Of a stretch of DNA of 64,000 nucleotides, positions 1 through 8,130 are shown one piece after another. Position 1 is the stretch's first letter, and every line of letters starts with the position of its first letter. The notes beneath the pieces were generated by a model, which saw nothing but the letters and a program-made list of their open reading frames with translations, ran no database searches and had not been told where the DNA came from. Where the stretch lies: the NCBI GenBank assembly GCA_964537555.1, contig CAZIAD010000009.1, positions 1 through 64,000 of the forward strand. The letters run 5' to 3'. The position numbers were made by a program, and so were the translations under genes. The DNA comes from CAYRWR01 sp964537555 (lineage in GTDB: Bacteria; Spirochaetota; Brevinematia; Brevinematales; CAYRWR01).

Positions 1-1285
1 ATGCATAAGCTTTGAGGGTCTTGTTCTTGAGGTAGCCGTTTCCGGTCTGTACCCAGGATCCTTTCCAGCTGCTGGCATTGTCATTGATGATGACAATGTA
101 TCCCGGAGCTGAAGTAGAGTAGCCATAGGATCCATAAATCAGCATGTCTCCATCGTTGGACTTCAGGATCTGAATATTAGGTCCGCCGGCAGCCAGTTTT
201 TCACGTACCCATACCAGCTGTTTGATACCATTTCCCCAACCTGTTCCGGCTCCACCTCCGCTGGCCAGGCCATAGTTATAGTAGTCTTTCCAGTACAGAC
301 AAGGATAGCCTTTGTAGGTCAGGATAAAAGCATATGCCATCATCTTGTCTGAGTAGATCTCGTCTGTGTCATGGTTACCCACGAAAGTTACCGCACGACT
401 GTCCCATTTAGAAGCAAAGGACTTGTTGGGATCTAAGAGATTGGGCAGATATCCACCACCGCCGGTGTTATTACAGATATCTTTCATGGTATAATAGGTA
501 GCAAAGTCAAAAACTGAACTCTGAGAATCATTAGCCCACCAGTTCAAGGTAGAAGTATTGGCATCCCAGTATTCACCCACACACCAGGGACTTCCGGTAG
601 CAGCACGCATATCTTTTGCAACCCAGGGTCCGAAACCTTTTACATAATCATATCTCCATCCACCGGTAAAGCCGGCATTGGCAGTACTCTTGAGCCAGTT
701 CAACCAGGTCTTAAAGTCATTGTAAGCAGGCCCTGCACTATGACATACGTCAGGATATCCCCCGAATGCACCCTCATCCCAGGAGTGATAGTTATTAGGA
801 TGGAATGCATCCCAATGCCATTTCATCATTCCACTGGCAACTCCACTGAAATCGGTCCAGGTAGATCCTCCTGCCTTTGGATTGGCCTCGCTGTTTCCGC
901 CGGAACGGTGATTAAGTACGATATCTGCCATAGAAACGATGCCATACGTCTTAAACTGGGCAATAGCAGATTTCAGTTCTGCCTGTGAACCAAAACGGGT
1001 CTCTGTAGTCCCTTTCTGATTGTATTGCCCTACATCGTAGTAGTCATAGGGATTATATCCCATAGAATATCCGCCTCCATCAGATTTGGACACAGGAGGG
1101 AACCAAATACGATTAATACCTACCCCACCAGACATATAGCGTAATTCATAAGCCTTACTCTTCATGGTATTATACCATGTTCCCCCTGAAGGCACATCCC
1201 AGTAGAAACCCTGCATCATCACACCGGCAAACCCGGTAGAAGCGATCAGCACACTTGCTAAAACCAACAACAAACTTTTTCTCAT
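1..1285 (-). CDS. Secreted GH13 alpha-amylase (3' end outside window)
   Basis: Hydrolyses internal alpha-1,4 bonds of starch or glycogen, probably outside the cytoplasm. The reading frame starts at ATG 1285 behind a GGAGG box and is still open at base 1, so only the first 428 residues are visible. Residues 1-20 form a signal peptide (MRKSLLLVLASVLIASTGFA). The GH13 conserved regions are all present: region I DIVLNHR (about 118-124), region II GWRYDYVKG (about 208-216, Asp nucleophile), region III VGEYWD (about 235-240, Glu acid/base) and region IV FVGNHDT (about 300-306). A small C-terminal part lies beyond the left edge. It is monocistronic as far as can be seen. It may act with the CBM21 lipoprotein at 52.7 kb, but that link is inference. 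Confidence 0.93.
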   Translation of the reverse strand, partial: MRKSLLLVLASVLIASTGFAGVMMQGFYWDVPSGGTWYNTMKSKAYELRYMSGGVGINRIWFPPVSKSDGGGYSMGYNPYDYYDVGQYNQKGTTETRFGSQAELKSAIAQFKTYGIVSMADIVLNHRSGGNSEANPKAGGSTWTDFSGVASGMMKWHWDAFHPNNYHSWDEGAFGGYPDVCHSAGPAYNDFKTWLNWLKSTANAGFTGGWRYDYVKGFGPWVAKDMRAATGSPWCVGEYWDANTSTLNWWANDSQSSVFDFATYYTMKDICNNTGGGGYLPNLLDPNKSFASKWDSRAVTFVGNHDTDEIYSDKMMAYAFILTYKGYPCLYWKDYYNYGLASGGGAGTGWGNGIKQLVWVREKLAAGGPNIQILKSNDGDMLIYGSYGYSTSAPGYIVIINDNASSWKGSWVQTGNGYLKNKTLKAYA

Positions 1286-1580
1286 ATCTTCCTCCATCTC
1301 ATTGGCATACACCAATTAAAATAGTATTTTGTGCCATTTTAAACACATTATATACCCTAATTGATGCATAAAATGTGCCAGAAATACTGTACATAAATCA
1401 CAAAAATTCTAACTATTTGTTGTGATTAGAATTATACTTCACCAGAGCATAGTTGGTTTTTCCCAAAATGTGCATGGATTTACAATGCATTTACATTATT
1501 TGTGCACAGTGCATTTTGCGAAAATTTAGAGTCTAAAAGCCCGGATATTTCTTATCAGGCCTGGTTGCACCGGAAGAGAT
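1286..1580. other. AT-rich intergenic control region upstream of the amylase
   Basis: About 295 bases without a gene. It must carry the amylase promoter and the 3' end of the barrel gene that starts at 2105. TGTGC-containing words recur (TGTGCCA near 1332 and 1375, TGTGCA near 1470 and 1501) and there is an 8-bp inverted repeat at 1405-1433. No clear rho-independent terminator and no credible small ORF were seen. Confidence 0.5.
1405..1433. promoter_or_regulatory. Perfect 8-bp inverted repeat, candidate operator
   Basis: AATTCTAA at 1405-1412 and TTAGAATT at 1426-1433 are exact reverse complements separated by 13 bases. The repeat lies about 120-150 bases upstream of the amylase start, so a role as a regulator site for the amylase is plausible. 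No protein can be assigned. Confidence 0.35.
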
Positions 1581-2105
1581 TTAGACAGAAAAGATCCAAC
1601 CCAGGGTGAGAGTCAGAAAACTGAGCTTTTGTTTGGAAACTGTAAAATATGACACATTCATGAACTGATAATCAGCATCTATTATGAAAGAGTGTGTTTC
1701 AGAAACAGGAAATTCCAGGCCCAGGCCCAGTAACACTGAGACCGCATTGGCTGAAAAGGGCTGGGAGCTGCGCCAGATATAGGCTGATTGAATATCGTGG
1801 GTGAAATAGGGACGCATCCTTTCCAGGGGAAGAATAACCCGGACCCCGAAACCCAGGCGAAACACATCCAAAGTATCACTGAGTAGAGTGAAATGATGAA
1901 AATGATTGGCTATGGAGAGCTCTATGTTAAAAAGATGGCCCTGTACTACTTCATAGCCCAGATTAATACCGCCGCCATAACCTACTCCGTTTTCATGAGA
2001 TATCTCATTATTGAGGATATATGCAGGGGCCAGGGTGGCCTTGATCTTTTTGGCATATAAGGGAGCAGACAGCAATATTGCGCCCAGTAATAAAAAAATC
2101 TTCAA
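1581..2105 (-). CDS. Small outer-membrane beta-barrel-like protein, TTG start
   Basis: 174 residues of unknown function. Residues 1-18 look like a signal peptide (ILLSAPLYA then KK). The rest is a succession of short amphipathic strands with alternating hydrophobic residues and aromatic girdle positions, ending in GWIFSV. That pattern fits an eight- to ten-stranded outer-membrane barrel. The start is TTG at 2105, the only start codon suited to the GGAGG box four bases upstream. The gene begins 15 bases past the terminator of the tRNA unit, so it probably has its own weak promoter or depends on read-through. No family is recognised. Confidence 0.6.
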   Translation of the reverse strand: MKIFLLLGAILLSAPLYAKKIKATLAPAYILNNEISHENGVGYGGGINLGYEVVQGHLFNIELSIANHFHHFTLLSDTLDVFRLGFGVRVILPLERMRPYFTHDIQSAYIWRSSQPFSANAVSVLLGLGLEFPVSETHSFIIDADYQFMNVSYFTVSKQKLSFLTLTLGWIFSV

Positions 2106-2120
2106 AATGCCTCCGCTTAT

Positions 2121-2147
2121 AACAAAAGGCTGCCCTTTCGGACAGCC
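2121..2147 (-). terminator. Rho-independent terminator of the tRNA unit
   Basis: On the minus strand GGCTGTCC pairs with GGGCAGCC across a GAAA tetraloop (8 bp with one G-U), followed by TTTTGTT. It lies four bases beyond the tRNA-Leu 3' end. Confidence 0.85.
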
Positions 2148-2151
2148 CTGT

Positions 2152-2236
2152 TGCCGGGAGCGGGAATCGAACCCGCACGGGAATAAATCCCAAGGGATTT
2201 TAAGTCCCTTGTGTCTACCAATTCCACCATCTCGGC
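2152..2236 (-). tRNA. tRNA-Leu (UAA)
   Basis: 85-nt class II tRNA with a long variable arm. The acceptor begins GCCGAGA and pairs with TCCCGGC (one A-C mismatch), with discriminator A. The anticodon stem AGGGA/TCCCT encloses loop CTTAAAA, giving anticodon UAA (2200-2202), and the T-arm contains GGTTCGATTCC. CCA is not encoded. It is the second tRNA of a two-tRNA unit. Confidence 0.96.
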
Positions 2237-2242
2237 AGATCT

Positions 2243-2313
2243 AGGGGATGGTCGGAATCGAACCGACGATAGGGGCTTTGCAGGCCCCGGCCTTACCACT
2301 TGGCGACATCCCC
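2243..2313 (-). tRNA. tRNA-Cys (GCA)
   Basis: 71-nt tRNA. Acceptor GGGGATG pairs with CATCCCC, with discriminator U, the identity base for Cys. Anticodon stem GGGGC/GCCCC encloses loop CTGCAAA, giving anticodon GCA. The T-arm is TCGGTTCGATTCCGA. CCA is not encoded. First gene of the tRNA-Cys/tRNA-Leu unit, six bases ahead of tRNA-Leu. Confidence 0.96.
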
Positions 2314-2329
2314 GTATATATGGGATATT

Positions 2330-2358
2330 ATTATAGTATATGCGACCCGGTCTGTCAA
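2330..2358 (-). promoter_or_regulatory. Consensus sigma-70 promoter of the tRNA unit
   Basis: TTGACA (2358-2353) and TATAAT (2335-2330) match consensus exactly with a 17-base spacer. The expected start near 2323 is about ten bases ahead of tRNA-Cys. Confidence 0.9.
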
Positions 2359-2398
2359 TTTGCTTCTATATAATATATCTAATACCAGAGTATCTTAC

Positions 2399-2427
2399 TT
2401 GATAATTAATATATACAGGAGTACAAT
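2399..2427 (+). promoter_or_regulatory. Putative sigma-70 promoter of the HExxH lipoprotein
   Basis: TTGATA (2399-2404) and TACAAT (2422-2427) with a 17-base spacer, 25 bases upstream of the coding start. Confidence 0.6.
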
Positions 2428-2451
2428 AAAGTAATAAAAAATGGAGTGAAA

Positions 2452-3477
2452 ATGAAAAAGATTGTAATGGGTGTGTTTCTGGGCGCAGCCTATCTGCTTA
2501 CTGCCTGCTCAGGAAACACCAGAATCTCTCCGCAGTACAACAAATCAGTAGCAAGTATAATTTCAAGGCACCAGGAGCTCTTCCATCAATATACCTGGGA
2601 TGAAAAATCAGCTCTCATTGAACGGGTTAGTAATGCACCTGAAAAAATGTTAAATTACCTCAGAGAGTATGATGACCGGCCTGACTATTCTGTATACAGC
2701 CCAAACCCAGAGGAGATGCAGCTTATTCAGGAATACCTGGACATACTCCCCCGGGGAATTAAAAGACTGTTGCAGCAAAAACTGGTAGCTATTCACTTCA
2801 TCAATGGCTTTATCGGCAGCGGCATGACTGACCTGCTTTTTGATAATCAGGAAAACTTGTTTAGCGTCATCATTCTCAACCCGGATACCCTCAAAGACAC
2901 TCTGTCAGAACGCATCACTTTCAGGGAGTCCAGTGCCTTTATTTCCGATACCCCGGATATTGATATCCAGGTGATTTCTTCTGATAAATATGCAGGCTTG
3001 CTGTATGTGCTGCTGCATGAGGCTACACATGCCTACGACTATATCAGAGGAACTACCCCCTACATCGAAGAGTTTATAGAGGACTATCATAAACACAAAG
3101 GCCTGTCTACACCCCGGGAGACCCTTTTTACCCGTGGTATCTGGAAGGGAATTAAAACCCCAGTGGAGAAAAATGAGTTTCAGAATCGCAGGGACCTGAC
3201 ATTTTACGGCCTGGGCGGAGGGCCAAAAATTCCACTGTCTAAATGCCTCGTTGTCTACCAGGGTTTCGAACATTCTCCCTTCCCCAGTCTATATGGTGCC
3301 AAGAACTGGGCAGAAGACCTGGCTGACATGCTCACTTTTTATCATATCACCCAGATCATGGGCCTGGAATACAGGATCTCTATCCAGAGTAATGACAATG
3401 ATATCACCTCCTACCATCCTTTTGACAACCCTTTGGTGAAAAAAAGATTCAAGACCTTGAAGGTTTTATACAGATAA
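2452..3477 (+). CDS. Lipoprotein with an HExxH zinc-protease-like motif
   Basis: 341 residues. A lipoprotein signal with lipobox LLTAC (residues 15-19) predicts membrane anchoring. The central motif HEATH, preceded by LLYVLL and followed by AYDYIRG (about residues 188-200), matches the HExxH signature of gluzincin-type zinc peptidases. The conserved part of the family and the third metal ligand were not identified, so proteolytic activity is inference. ATG 2452 is chosen over in-frame GTG 2446 because a GGAG box lies five bases before it. The gene has its own promoter and terminator. Confidence 0.7.
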   Translation: MKKIVMGVFLGAAYLLTACSGNTRISPQYNKSVASIISRHQELFHQYTWDEKSALIERVSNAPEKMLNYLREYDDRPDYSVYSPNPEEMQLIQEYLDILPRGIKRLLQQKLVAIHFINGFIGSGMTDLLFDNQENLFSVIILNPDTLKDTLSERITFRESSAFISDTPDIDIQVISSDKYAGLLYVLLHEATHAYDYIRGTTPYIEEFIEDYHKHKGLSTPRETLFTRGIWKGIKTPVEKNEFQNRRDLTFYGLGGGPKIPLSKCLVVYQGFEHSPFPSLYGAKNWAEDLADMLTFYHITQIMGLEYRISIQSNDNDITSYHPFDNPLVKKRFKTLKVLYR

Positions 3478-3498
3478 ACCTGAAATAACCAGAAAATA

Positions 3499-3520
3499 AG
3501 CCCCCGTAAAGGGGGCTTTT
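3499..3520. terminator. Bidirectional terminator
   Basis: AGCCCCC (3499-3505) pairs with GGGGGCT (3511-3517). TTTT follows on the plus strand and TTATTTT on the minus strand. It sits between the convergent lipoprotein and metallo-hydrolase genes. Confidence 0.8.
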
Positions 3521-3524
3521 ACTA

Positions 3525-4382
3525 CTATTTTTTTGCTTTAAAATTATAATACTTCCATTGCTGTACCAGGTCAGCAAAGCCATATTTGGCGGCTTTTTCT
3601 ACATAGTCTTCCCAGTTGTCGCCATAATGCATCAGGTAAGTCTTTTTCTTGATATCATCAGGGAGCTCTTTTATCTCCTCCAGAGAAGCATGTACCCCTC
3701 CGGTAAACCACTGGCAATCATGAAAAATAGTCTCAAAATTAAAGAGCCGGTCATAACTAAGGATCAATTCGGGGTCATATCGGGTATCCGAGGTAAACAG
3801 CACCCTGTCATCTATGACCAGTCCGCAGCTCCAGAAAGAGTTTTCCCATGAGTCTGAGGAATCCGGGACATGCTTGGTACGAAACATCTTAATATTGATA
3901 CCCCCTACCTCCACTTCCAGAGTCTCACGGGGGTAGTTTTCGAGCCAGCGGGGCCGGGTAATATTAAAAAAGTCTCCAAAAGATAAGACCTGCCCACTTA
4001 CTTCTTCAGAAAAGGCACAACCTCCCCTTAAAGACATATCCCACAAAATATGCTGGTAGGTCTCATTGATAAGCATATTTGGCTTTTTTTTGGAAAAGTA
4101 ACGCCCCATAAGTGCTACTTCCTCCAGGCCACCGATATGATCGGCATGGGAGTGAGTGATCAGAAAGTTCTTGATATCGGTAATATTATGCCCCAGCTCA
4201 TACAGGGCCTGGGGGCATTTGGTCCCGCAATCTACCAGGACGTGGTCCTGCCCCTTTATGATCATAAGGTTATTCTGATAAGAACGCTTGGCAAAGGCAG
4301 AGCCTACTCCTACCCAAAACAGGGAAAGATCGCCTTTATTGGTCAATTCCAGTTTATTTTTCTTGAGATCCTGGATTTCCAT
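3525..4382 (-). CDS. Metallo-beta-lactamase-fold hydrolase (copy A)
   Basis: 285 residues, full length for a single MBL domain. The binuclear metal motif HSHADHIGGLEE is at about residues 76-87, followed by FTSDTRYD (bridging Asp) and a late metal-ligand region around LMHYGDNW. The lack of a signal peptide suggests a cytosolic enzyme. The fold resembles the RNase Z/phosphodiesterase branch, but no substrate can be named. A strong GAGGAGG box precedes the ATG. The next gene upstream (4484-5332) is a paralogue of the same length, so the pair arose by tandem duplication. Confidence 0.85.
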   Translation of the reverse strand: MEIQDLKKNKLELTNKGDLSLFWVGVGSAFAKRSYQNNLMIIKGQDHVLVDCGTKCPQALYELGHNITDIKNFLITHSHADHIGGLEEVALMGRYFSKKKPNMLINETYQHILWDMSLRGGCAFSEEVSGQVLSFGDFFNITRPRWLENYPRETLEVEVGGINIKMFRTKHVPDSSDSWENSFWSCGLVIDDRVLFTSDTRYDPELILSYDRLFNFETIFHDCQWFTGGVHASLEEIKELPDDIKKKTYLMHYGDNWEDYVEKAAKYGFADLVQQWKYYNFKAKK

Positions 4383-4483
4383 TAATCCTCCTCAAATCTA
4401 TCTTAGTGAATCATAGCATATATCAGTGAATATTCCAAAAAATCGGCAAAAATGAACTGGAAATGAAGTGAAACCTTCCGGGT

Positions 4484-5332
4484 TCAGTCAAAATCATAAT
4501 AGAGGCCGGAGCGGGCAAAACTGTGAAAACCCAGCTCCTTTATACGGTCTTCAAACTGATACCAGTTATCGGAAAGATGGACCAGGATCATCTTCATCTT
4601 TACCTCATCAGGCAGCTGTTCCAGCTCACTTAAAGAGGCATGAACCCCGCCTTGAAAAAACTGACTGTCATGAAAAAGGATCTCGAAACGGTATTTTTCT
4701 TCAAATTCATTGACTAGCTGCGCATCATATTGGGTATCTCCGCTGTAAAACACCTTATCATCTATGATCAGTCCTGTACTCCACATGGCCTGTTTCCAGG
4801 TCGGAGCATCTGAGGGGATATGCAGGGTGCGCATGGCTTTTAGATTTATGTCCCCCACATTAAATTCAAAAGTGTCTCTTTGATAGCCCTTGATCTTTTC
4901 AGGGTAATGCGGGACAAAATAATCTTCAAAAGAGAGATATTTGCCCCCGTTTATCTCTGAATAAGCACAACCACCCTTCAGTGAATGCTCCCACAGGATC
5001 TTCTGGTAAATAGGGGTGATGTATATATGTGGTTTTTTATGCAGCATATAGCGGCTCATGAGGGCCAGCTCTTCCAGTCCGCCGATATGATCTGCGTGAG
5101 AATGTGTAATAAACAGGTTCTGAATATGGGCTGTGGTGATCCCCAGATCATACAAGGTAGGAAAACACTTGGTCCCGCAATCTACCAGCAGGTGATCTTT
5201 ACCCTTTATGATAAGAAGATTGGTCTGGGTGTGATTCTGACTGAATGCACTCCCTACTCCTATAAAAAACACAGATAGCTGCCCATCATTTTCCAGCTGG
5301 AGTTCATTATTCTTTAAAGCCCTAATTCTCAT
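4484..5332 (-). CDS. Metallo-beta-lactamase-fold hydrolase (copy B)
   Basis: 282 residues, paralogue of copy A with the same architecture. It opens with LKNNELQLENDGQLSVFF (copy A has LKKNKLELTNKGDLSLFW). It keeps HSHADHIGGLEE, FYSGDTQYD, GGVHASL and a C-terminal LVHLSDNW, where copy A has LMHYGDNW. This substitution of the late motif could affect the metal site or substrate. A promoter at 5362-5390 drives it and could drive copy A by read-through of the 100-base gap. Substrate unknown. Confidence 0.85.
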   Translation of the reverse strand: MRIRALKNNELQLENDGQLSVFFIGVGSAFSQNHTQTNLLIIKGKDHLLVDCGTKCFPTLYDLGITTAHIQNLFITHSHADHIGGLEELALMSRYMLHKKPHIYITPIYQKILWEHSLKGGCAYSEINGGKYLSFEDYFVPHYPEKIKGYQRDTFEFNVGDINLKAMRTLHIPSDAPTWKQAMWSTGLIIDDKVFYSGDTQYDAQLVNEFEEKYRFEILFHDSQFFQGGVHASLSELEQLPDEVKMKMILVHLSDNWYQFEDRIKELGFHSFARSGLYYDFD

Positions 5333-5361
5333 GTAGTGTAATGTCCTCTTTATATACCTAT

Positions 5362-5390
5362 ATTATCGATATTTTAATGCTCAAAGTAAA
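5362..5390 (-). promoter_or_regulatory. Putative promoter of the MBL pair
   Basis: On the minus strand TTTACT (5390-5385) and GATAAT (5367-5362) are separated by 17 bases, about 30 bases upstream of the start of copy B. Confidence 0.5.
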
Positions 5391-5472
5391 GTTTTTAGGC
5401 CTGCACATTTCACAGTTTTGACAAAATATGCACTATGTTAAAAAAGAGCAAAGTTTCTTATTAAGTAGTATA

Positions 5473-6207
5473 TTAGATCAATCGGCTCAGCTTCATATAG
5501 ATAAACTGGGATATCTCATGCATGTCCTGTTCTGAGACCTGCTTAAAGCGAAGGGCGCACATGTCCTGCTGAAAAGCCCGGACCTGAGCGCTGACTACCA
5601 CTTCATGACTAAGCAGTATAAAATGAGCATTTTCTATGATCATACCTGTGACAATATCCTGTGTGTCAAAATTGCCCTTGAGACGCATGACCAGGCCACC
5701 GGCGGACAGGTCATGCACGGTCCCCAGGATGGACTTTCCACTGCTCTCTGAGATAAATCTCACTGCCAGATTTTCATTATCCTTATCCGGATCCAGGATG
5801 ATGCGCGTAAATTGCAAAACCGGGGGCCTGCCCTGAAGTTTTTCACAGGCCCGTAAGAGATACTGTATCAGATCGTTTTGGGTAGCTTCATTGCGGACAT
5901 AGCCCAGGGCACCGGCTTTGAGGCCCAGGGCTATAGTCTCATCACTGACACTGCGGGTCAGCATCACTGCTTTCACCGGGAAGTGCATATCATCCTGATG
6001 GGCCGGAAGAGAGGCGATCAGCTTAAGAGCAGACTCATAGTTTTCTTTATTGATATCTACCAGAATAAGGTCGGGATGGGATTCCTGTAATCTGATACTA
6101 AGCTGACTCCTGGAATCCATATGATAAGGAGTGATTCCCCGGGGGATCATGATATCCACCAGTTTTTCCACTAGAAAATTGGTCTGTGAATAGATCAGTA
6201 TATTCAT
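5473..6207 (-). CDS. Receiver-PilZ two-domain protein
   Basis: 244 residues from ATG 6207, chosen because GGAG lies five bases upstream. The longer frame back to 6273 has no ribosome site and runs through the shared operator. Residues 1-120 form a response-regulator receiver with phospho-acceptor Asp in LILVDINK. Residues about 145-240 are PilZ-like: they carry HDLSAGGLVMR, matching the D/NxSxxG motif, but the upstream RxxxR arginine pair is reduced to VRFISE. Binding of c-di-GMP is therefore uncertain. The gene is divergent from the DUF1858/DUF438 operon, with the activator palindrome between them, so it may share control. No cognate kinase is adjacent. Confidence 0.8.
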   Translation of the reverse strand: MNILIYSQTNFLVEKLVDIMIPRGITPYHMDSRSQLSIRLQESHPDLILVDINKENYESALKLIASLPAHQDDMHFPVKAVMLTRSVSDETIALGLKAGALGYVRNEATQNDLIQYLLRACEKLQGRPPVLQFTRIILDPDKDNENLAVRFISESSGKSILGTVHDLSAGGLVMRLKGNFDTQDIVTGMIIENAHFILLSHEVVVSAQVRAFQQDMCALRFKQVSEQDMHEISQFIYMKLSRLI

Positions 6208-6241
6208 GATGACTCCTGAATATAAAAGTTTAACCCAAACA

Positions 6242-6283
6242 GTAACAATTGTTACCGCTTTATTCCTACTCATATTGTATTAT
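6242..6283 (+). promoter_or_regulatory. CRP/FNR-type activator palindrome plus -10 box
   Basis: GTAACAATTGTTAC (6242-6255) is a perfect 14-bp palindrome. TATTAT at 6278-6283 is a -10 box whose start lies 29.5 bases from the palindrome centre, which places the centre near -41.5 relative to the expected start. That is the class II activator position. No good -35 hexamer is present. The same arrangement recurs at 8415-8456. Confidence 0.75.
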
Positions 6284-6302
6284 TATAAAAAGGAGGATGA
6301 AT

Positions 6303-6878
6303 ATGTCATCTCATAAATCTGTAATAACACAAGATGAGACCATTTATAATATCGTCACTCAATATCCTGAACTCAAAGAGCTGCTCATCTCTTTGTCTCC
6401 CCGATTTGAACGGCTTCAAAATCCTGTATTGTTTCAGACCGTAGCTCGCCTCACCAGCGTTGCTCAGGCTGCCAAAGTCGGGGGGATCTATCTTAAAGAA
6501 TTTCTGTATCAGCTAAACGAGGCTATAGGAATGGAAAAAGAGTATTTTGATAATGAAAAAAGCAAGGTCCAGGGATTACGTGAAAGCTTCTTAAAAGGAT
6601 TTAGCTCAGAAAAGGCAGAGACACCCCAATGGATGGACCACATATCCCACTGGGACACTCTGGATGTCAGGGATCAAGCCGGGGATCCATTTAATATTAT
6701 TGTTGAGAATACTGAGAAACTGAGACATGGGGAAGGAATTCTCCTGATACAGAAGTTTGAGCCCCTTCCTTTATTGAATTTTATGAGGTTGCAGGGTTTT
6801 GACAGTTTTATAAAAAAGCAGGATACAGATCAGTATTATATTTATCTGTATAAGACCAAAGGAGATCAAGATGCATAA
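6303..6878 (+). CDS. DUF1858-DUF2249 protein
   Basis: 191 residues from ATG 6303, six bases after AAGGAGG (the earlier in-frame ATG abuts the box). The N-terminal 65 residues match the DUF1858 pattern (ITQDETIYNIVTQYPELKELL, ending in a YLKEFLYQLNEAIG helix), here without the usual cysteine pair. The C-terminal 75 residues match DUF2249 (LDVRD, HGEGILLIQKFEPLPLL). DUF1858, DUF2249 and hemerythrin domains are known to co-occur in redox and nitric-oxide response genes, and the next two genes continue that theme. It overlaps the next frame by eight bases, indicating translational coupling. Biochemical role unknown. Confidence 0.8.
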   Translation: MSSHKSVITQDETIYNIVTQYPELKELLISLSPRFERLQNPVLFQTVARLTSVAQAAKVGGIYLKEFLYQLNEAIGMEKEYFDNEKSKVQGLRESFLKGFSSEKAETPQWMDHISHWDTLDVRDQAGDPFNIIVENTEKLRHGEGILLIQKFEPLPLLNFMRLQGFDSFIKKQDTDQYYIYLYKTKGDQDA

Positions 6879-7668
6879 GACAGACACTAGTTCCCCTGAA
6901 TTTCAGGAGCAGAAAGAAAGATTAAAAGTGCTGCTCAAGAAAATTAAGACAGACGAAAAAGATACATCCGTATCCGGATTAAAACAGGAATTCAAAGACG
7001 AACTGTCTCAGGCCACTCCCATGATGATCGCCCTGGCTGAGCAGGAGCTGGTGGACCAGGAAGGATTTTCCCGGGATGATCTGTTAAATGCATGCGATAT
7101 CCATCTGGAATTATTCAGAGAGGCTGTTGATCATCCTGAGCTGAAATTGCCCCTCGACCATCCGGTCACTCATTTCCAGGAAGACCATAAAGTAATACTG
7201 GAACTTATGGATCGATTACTTAAAGAAATAAGACTGGCCCGTAAAAAAGAAAGCTGGGAAAGCAGCCAGGAAGAGATGTCTCATATACAAAAGTATGCAG
7301 ATCTCCTTATGCAGAGTGAAAACCATAACGTCCGCCAGGAAAACACCCTGTTCCCCATACTGGAACGGCATGGCTTAGAACAACCCCCAGCTATCATGTG
7401 GATGGAGCACACTGAGATGAAGCAGAAAAAAAAGCAGATCCTGGCATTACTGGAAAACTATGAAAATAAGGATTTTCTCATTATAATCAGTCAGCTGGAA
7501 TCAATTACTACTACTTTGATCGAAGATTTTGCGGCCCATACCACCAAAGAGCAGAACATCCTGTATGTGGCGGCTCTGGATGCATTATCCCCGGATGAAT
7601 GGGCAGACATTAAGGAAGAATGTGATAACCTGGGTTATTTTACAAAAGAGTATAAAGAAAGGAGCTGA
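6871..7668 (+). CDS. DUF438-hemerythrin (HHE) protein
   Basis: 265 residues. Residues about 15-100 match DUF438 (KKIKTDEKDTSVSGLKQEF, then ATPMMIALAEQELVDQEG, then HLELFREAV). Residues about 110-250 are a hemerythrin-type four-helix bundle with candidate iron ligands in HPVTHFQEDHKVI, HNVRQENTLFPILERHG, EHTEM and FAAHTTKEQNILY. Related RIC/YtfE-type di-iron proteins act in nitric-oxide or iron-sulfur damage responses. Here the function is inferred from domains only. In many relatives a PAS domain follows in the same polypeptide. Here it is a separate gene starting two bases after the stop. Confidence 0.85.
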   Translation: MHKTDTSSPEFQEQKERLKVLLKKIKTDEKDTSVSGLKQEFKDELSQATPMMIALAEQELVDQEGFSRDDLLNACDIHLELFREAVDHPELKLPLDHPVTHFQEDHKVILELMDRLLKEIRLARKKESWESSQEEMSHIQKYADLLMQSENHNVRQENTLFPILERHGLEQPPAIMWMEHTEMKQKKKQILALLENYENKDFLIIISQLESITTTLIEDFAAHTTKEQNILYVAALDALSPDEWADIKEECDNLGYFTKEYKERS

Positions 7669-7669
7669 C

Positions 7670-8059
7670 ATGAATCTAAAAGAATTACCGGTAGAGACTA
7701 TTGAGGCTATACTGGATGCCCTCAATGTAGACATTTCATTTGTGGATGCTGAAGATAAAGTAAAATATTTTAACAGCCCCCGGGAAGGGAGGATCTTTCC
7801 CCGCACCAAAATGGACCTGGGGCGTAAGGTACAGAACTGCCATCCTCCTCAAAGTATGGATAAAGTCAATGCTATACTGGATGGTTTTAAGCAGGACACA
7901 TTACAGGAAGCCCCTTTCTGGCTGAATGTTCAGGGTAAATTTATCAAAATCGATTATTTTCCCGTCCGGGATGCCGAGGGAAAGTACCTCGGTACCGTGG
8001 AAGTGAGCCAGGATGCTACTGAGCTTCGGGCTCTGAAAGGAGAAAAACGATTATTATAG
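7670..8059 (+). CDS. Stand-alone PAS domain protein (DUF438-partner type)
   Basis: 129 residues from ATG 7670 behind AAAGGAG. The whole protein is one PAS domain: NVDISFVDAEDKVKYFN, a GRKVQNCHPPQS loop, and a C-terminal strand pair ending in GTVEVSQDATELRAL. The CHPP motif is typical of the PAS module found at the C-terminus of DUF438-HHE proteins, so this is probably the detached third domain of the preceding gene. It may bind a ligand or haem through the Cys-His loop, which is inference. Last gene of the operon, with no obvious terminator before the repeat at 8131. Confidence 0.8.
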   Translation: MNLKELPVETIEAILDALNVDISFVDAEDKVKYFNSPREGRIFPRTKMDLGRKVQNCHPPQSMDKVNAILDGFKQDTLQEAPFWLNVQGKFIKIDYFPVRDAEGKYLGTVEVSQDATELRALKGEKRLL

Positions 8060-8130
8060 ATGTGATAGGCAGGCTTTGTCTTATATGACAAGACTGTTTT
8101 TCTTGTTAGACCTGTGGATGAGAGGAATTT

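Noticed and set aside
740..988. 82-codon frame opposite the amylase
   Set aside because: It lies wholly inside the amylase, whose conserved GH13 regions are read on the other strand.
5473..6273. Longer start (6273) for the receiver-PilZ protein
   Set aside because: It would place the palindromic operator inside the coding region and lacks a ribosome site; ATG 6207 has GGAG.
6871..8059. Frameshift joining the DUF438-HHE and PAS genes
   Set aside because: The second gene has its own well-spaced AAAGGAG and ATG, and the first ends cleanly at a domain boundary.
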